Source: Anastatus disparis
Lineage: Eukaryota > Arthropoda > Insecta > Hymenoptera > Eupelmidae
DNA: 64,000 bases
Assembly (NCBI GenBank): GCA_017163975.1
Contig: JAFFSR010000251.1
Location: forward strand, 8,618,001 to 8,682,000
Direction of reading: 5' to 3'
Part shown: piece after piece, positions 51,131 to 64,000 of the stretch
Layout: each line of letters starts with the position of its first letter
How positions within the stretch are numbered: position 1 is the stretch's first letter
Program-made: the position numbers and the translations under genes
The notes under the pieces: generated by a model
Seen by the model: the letters and a program-made list of their open reading frames with translations, nothing else
What the model was told of the DNA's origin: nothing
Databases searched by the model: none

Positions 51131-53390
51131 TTGAGTGAAATTTCTATACTTTTGTTAGTTATACATCAGTACGTTAAAAAAAGTATTATGCGCGTTAAAA
51201 ATTTTAAAAATCATAAAAATTTAAATTGATACAGTTTTTAATTTTATAATGATAAAAAAAAACTGACTGATATTTAAATGTTGCTTTAATCAAAATATTA
51301 AATTGGTTTTTAACTAAATGTATTTTTTTTATTTTAATATACGTACAATTTTTTTAGTCTTGAAATTCCACAAAATAATAGTTCAATAAAATCATTAGTT
51401 GAAATTTCAATCGATCTTTAGTACGAATGATAAGTTCATGTATAAATTTTATTTTACACAAAATATATAAATAAATACAATTTATTCAAAACTCGTTCAT
51501 ACAAAAAAAAATAATTTTTAAAAACGTGTTCTATCATTGTCTTCTTATCCTAATGCGAATTGTTTATCTTTAATACATATGCGTCAGTAGATTATAACCG
51601 AGTTGGTTCTGACAGTGTCTATTTATCTACTCGCGCAAAAACTTGCGTTTAATAATCTAATAATAAGTTTAAATTTTATACTTTTCAATTTTCGCAAAAC
51701 TGCAATTATTTTGATTATTTAATAAATTAAAATTCTGATTTGATTAAAACACGTATAACAAAAATGCATATTAATTAATTTGAACCTTTTTAGTTTCATT
51801 AATTAAAAATAATATTAGATTTAAAACTATAAATTATATCAATATATCTTTTAAGAATGTCGAAAAATAAAAGCATCACCAATTTTTTTACATAAAAAAA
51901 TATCATTTTAAAACAAATGTGAAGAAAAAAAATTTTTTTTCAAATATCTTTTGTTTAAATAAATTTTTTTGAAGAATTTTTTTAAAAAAGTGAATAAGAT
52001 ATACTAATATGAACAATTCTGACTCACTGTTGATTACATATATGTTGGTGACTCATTGTTTCCTGAATGATATTGTCTACTTTTTTGTAATTTATAATAA
52101 CATTCACATTATATTTTAAAACTGGAAATTATTTATAATTATAAATCATTAAAAATTACGTTTGAAAAAAAATTATTTATTTTTTTATTTTTAATACATT
52201 GAAAAATCGAAGTATAATGATTTTTATGATAAATCAAATTTATTACTGCAGTGAAATGTTACTAGATTTATAAAATCAAGCTGTTAATGAGCCAGTAGAT
52301 AAATAACTTCAATTTTATTTAATGTATGCTTATATTCATATGGTTATTTTAAGTTTACATCATTACCAGCACGACGAATGCACTGGATAGTTATAAATAA
52401 ATTAATAATTCGGTTTTGAATTCAAAATTTTTTATTCTTTAAACTAACTATAAATTAGTTAAATATCATGTAATTTGTAAATAAAAATTTATTGAACGCT
52501 TATCATTAAAACAAAATCCTACAGATCTTAAAAATATAGGAAATATATAAGTAAAGTCTTGAGAAATATGACATGTTTGCGCATGATTTCTAAAATCTGC
52601 ATAAAAGCAATCGATGTAAGAACTTAAAAAAAAGAGAACTGCAAAACAATACTTAAAATTGTAGAAGAGTCAAGATTATTGAGTCGCTTTCTTCAAATAA
52701 ACCATTGTCCTCCTAAATACATACAAAACTTGTATTTCTATAGTGTGGCCTTACAGTCGTATATTACATTGGGATAGTTACGCTTTTTATACCAAGCACA
52801 TATATACATATAAGGATATATGCTGCTCTATCTCTTTCTCTCTATCTATCTTTGTCTGGCTGTATAAGTTTCCTGCACTGCAGCAGCGGACTTATGAGCA
52901 ATATCATATACATAAGATTACCCTTGAAGTCGCTCGACTTTTTGATATATTATTCAAGGTAGCCAACCTATAGCTGATTATTACCAAATAAAGTATATTT
53001 AATCGTTTATTTAAAATCCTATAAGAATAACTAATTGGTTTAATAAAATCAATATTCAAATCTTTTTTTTAACGTTAAGAAAAAAGCTTTGAATAAATGA
53101 ACTTTTTATAAAGATAAATAATTATGATTGAAGCTACTGTTATTTTTAATAAAAAATGTATGTTTAATAGTTTAATTGATTGTCGTTTTAAAGTTCTATT
53201 TTAGTTTGCTATTCTTTTTTATATGATAGAGAATATTTCGCAATAGAATGCACAATTGCATTTTATATGAATTTCTAAACATAAATCAAAATTATTTCGA
53301 AATACAAGTAAATAAGTCGGTAATGTAGAAACTTTTTCATACCCTTGCAATATAGATTCTAAAAGCATAGCATATTTGAATTATATCAAA
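51131..53390. other. AT-rich spacer between PI4KII and mini spindles
   Basis: Divergent intergenic region. I see no coding evidence, apart from a GC-raised patch at about 52,740-52,980 with CT and TA simple repeats and a CAGCAGCGG-type block. A 76-codon ORF there has no recognisable product. Confidence 0.5.
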
Positions 53391-53399
53391 CGGAATTTA

Positions 53400-54136
53400 A
53401 AGAAGAAATGGCCGCCGAAAATGTCGCTGCTGCGGATATTTTAACTTTAGCGGAATAATATAATTCCTATACAGTGATTTAAACTATAGTCTATTCTGAA
53501 GTATAGCACTTTTTTTAACGTACAATAGAACGAGCAAGTGTTAAAGTGAGCTGTGCTTTTCTTTAATTTTTAACAAGTGATTTTTTTAATTTTACAAGAT
53601 TTTTAAACAGAGTTTCGACTCATGAAGTAAGTTACCAGACATATATCTTATTTGGTGTTTTCTTTTTTAGTGTACGTTAAATATATCTTTGTCGCCAAAG
53701 ACGAATTAGATTCGTTGGCGTTTAGAGTTTGGTAGCGTTATAGTAAAAAAAACGAGCTTTTATTCTCGATTTACTTGTTATAGACAATTTTGTTTTGTTC
53801 AGTTAGCGTTGTTTATATAGCTCGAGAGAAAACTTTAAACGCAATAGAAGTTTGCATTAGGTTATGAACGTAAGCCGATTGTATTGATTATGTTATTGTC
53901 TTTTGAAATTTTTTTTTCTTAATGACCTGCGGAATCATTAAATGTTACCGTTATTGGTGATATTAAATTTTATATTCGTTCCACTTTGTTTATTTTTATA
54001 TGTTGATTTTAGATTTTTACAATTTTTTTAAGTCATAATGTATTTTTATGCTTTGAAAAATTTATTATTTAAAAAAAAAATGCAGTTTTTTAATTTTTTT
54101 GATAAATAAAATATAATTATTTATAGCGTTTAAAAA
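53400..54136 (+). promoter_or_regulatory. msps: mini spindles 5' untranslated exon, uORF and first intron
   Basis: A leader exon probably ends at 53,626 (CATGAA|GTAAGT) and joins the acceptor TTATAG at 54,126, ten bases before the msps ATG. AAATGGCCGCC at about 53,406 resembles the YY1/Pho promoter core. The same ATG (53,408) opens a 16-codon frame, MAAENVAAADILTLAE, ending at 53,458. If transcribed, it is an upstream ORF in good initiation context. Confidence 0.5.

Positions 54137-64000
<9,864 letters not shown>

Overview
This is eukaryotic, most likely insect, nuclear DNA. It is strongly AT-rich, and its genes are split by short introns with consensus GT/AG junctions. The gene set fits an arthropod: a single STAT, mini spindles, a type II PI4-kinase, an MFSD10-type transporter and a SAXO-type axonemal protein. 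Decayed Penelope-like and Helitron relics plus many short inverted-repeat elements would suit a hymenopteran or similar insect, but the order is not proven by the sequence.

Layout. About 1-21,080 is a gene desert: AT-rich DNA with scattered islands of higher GC (promoter- or enhancer-like, without convincing ORFs). A dense graveyard of transposable elements lies at 11.7-18.0 kb. It holds a Penelope-like GIY-YIG relic, a Helitron helicase relic, nested foldback elements, one 412-bp element with an exact 8-bp target duplication, and a degenerate ~318-bp tandem repeat. At 21.4-23.8 kb is a 7-exon MFSD10 homologue (+). The stretch 24.3-30.8 kb is again gene-free. A STAT gene (+) runs from a GC-rich promoter near 31.2 kb to about 41.0 kb and has three alternative 3' coding ends. 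It converges with a SAXO-like gene (-, 45.7-41.4 kb). Next is a type II phosphatidylinositol 4-kinase (-, 49.5-46.8 kb, promoter near 50.5-51 kb). It is divergent from a large TOG-domain microtubule polymerase gene (mini spindles/CKAP5/XMAP215, +). That gene starts at 54.1 kb and runs off the right edge after about 1,819 codons.

The five genes do not form one pathway. STAT is a signalling transcription factor. SAXO and mini spindles both bind microtubules (axoneme and plus-end/spindle). PI4KII makes PI4P on Golgi and endosome membranes. MFSD10 is an MFS carrier. All five reading frames were followed exon by exon and every splice phase closes without a stop, so the models are strong even though no search was run.

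The points most worth checking are the alternative STAT C-termini, a set of foldback elements flanked by TTAA (13.07, 42.44 and 61.50 kb), and two adjacent intronic foldbacks that share the same GC-rich apical loop (61.2-61.6 kb). I see no clearly new molecular system in the window.
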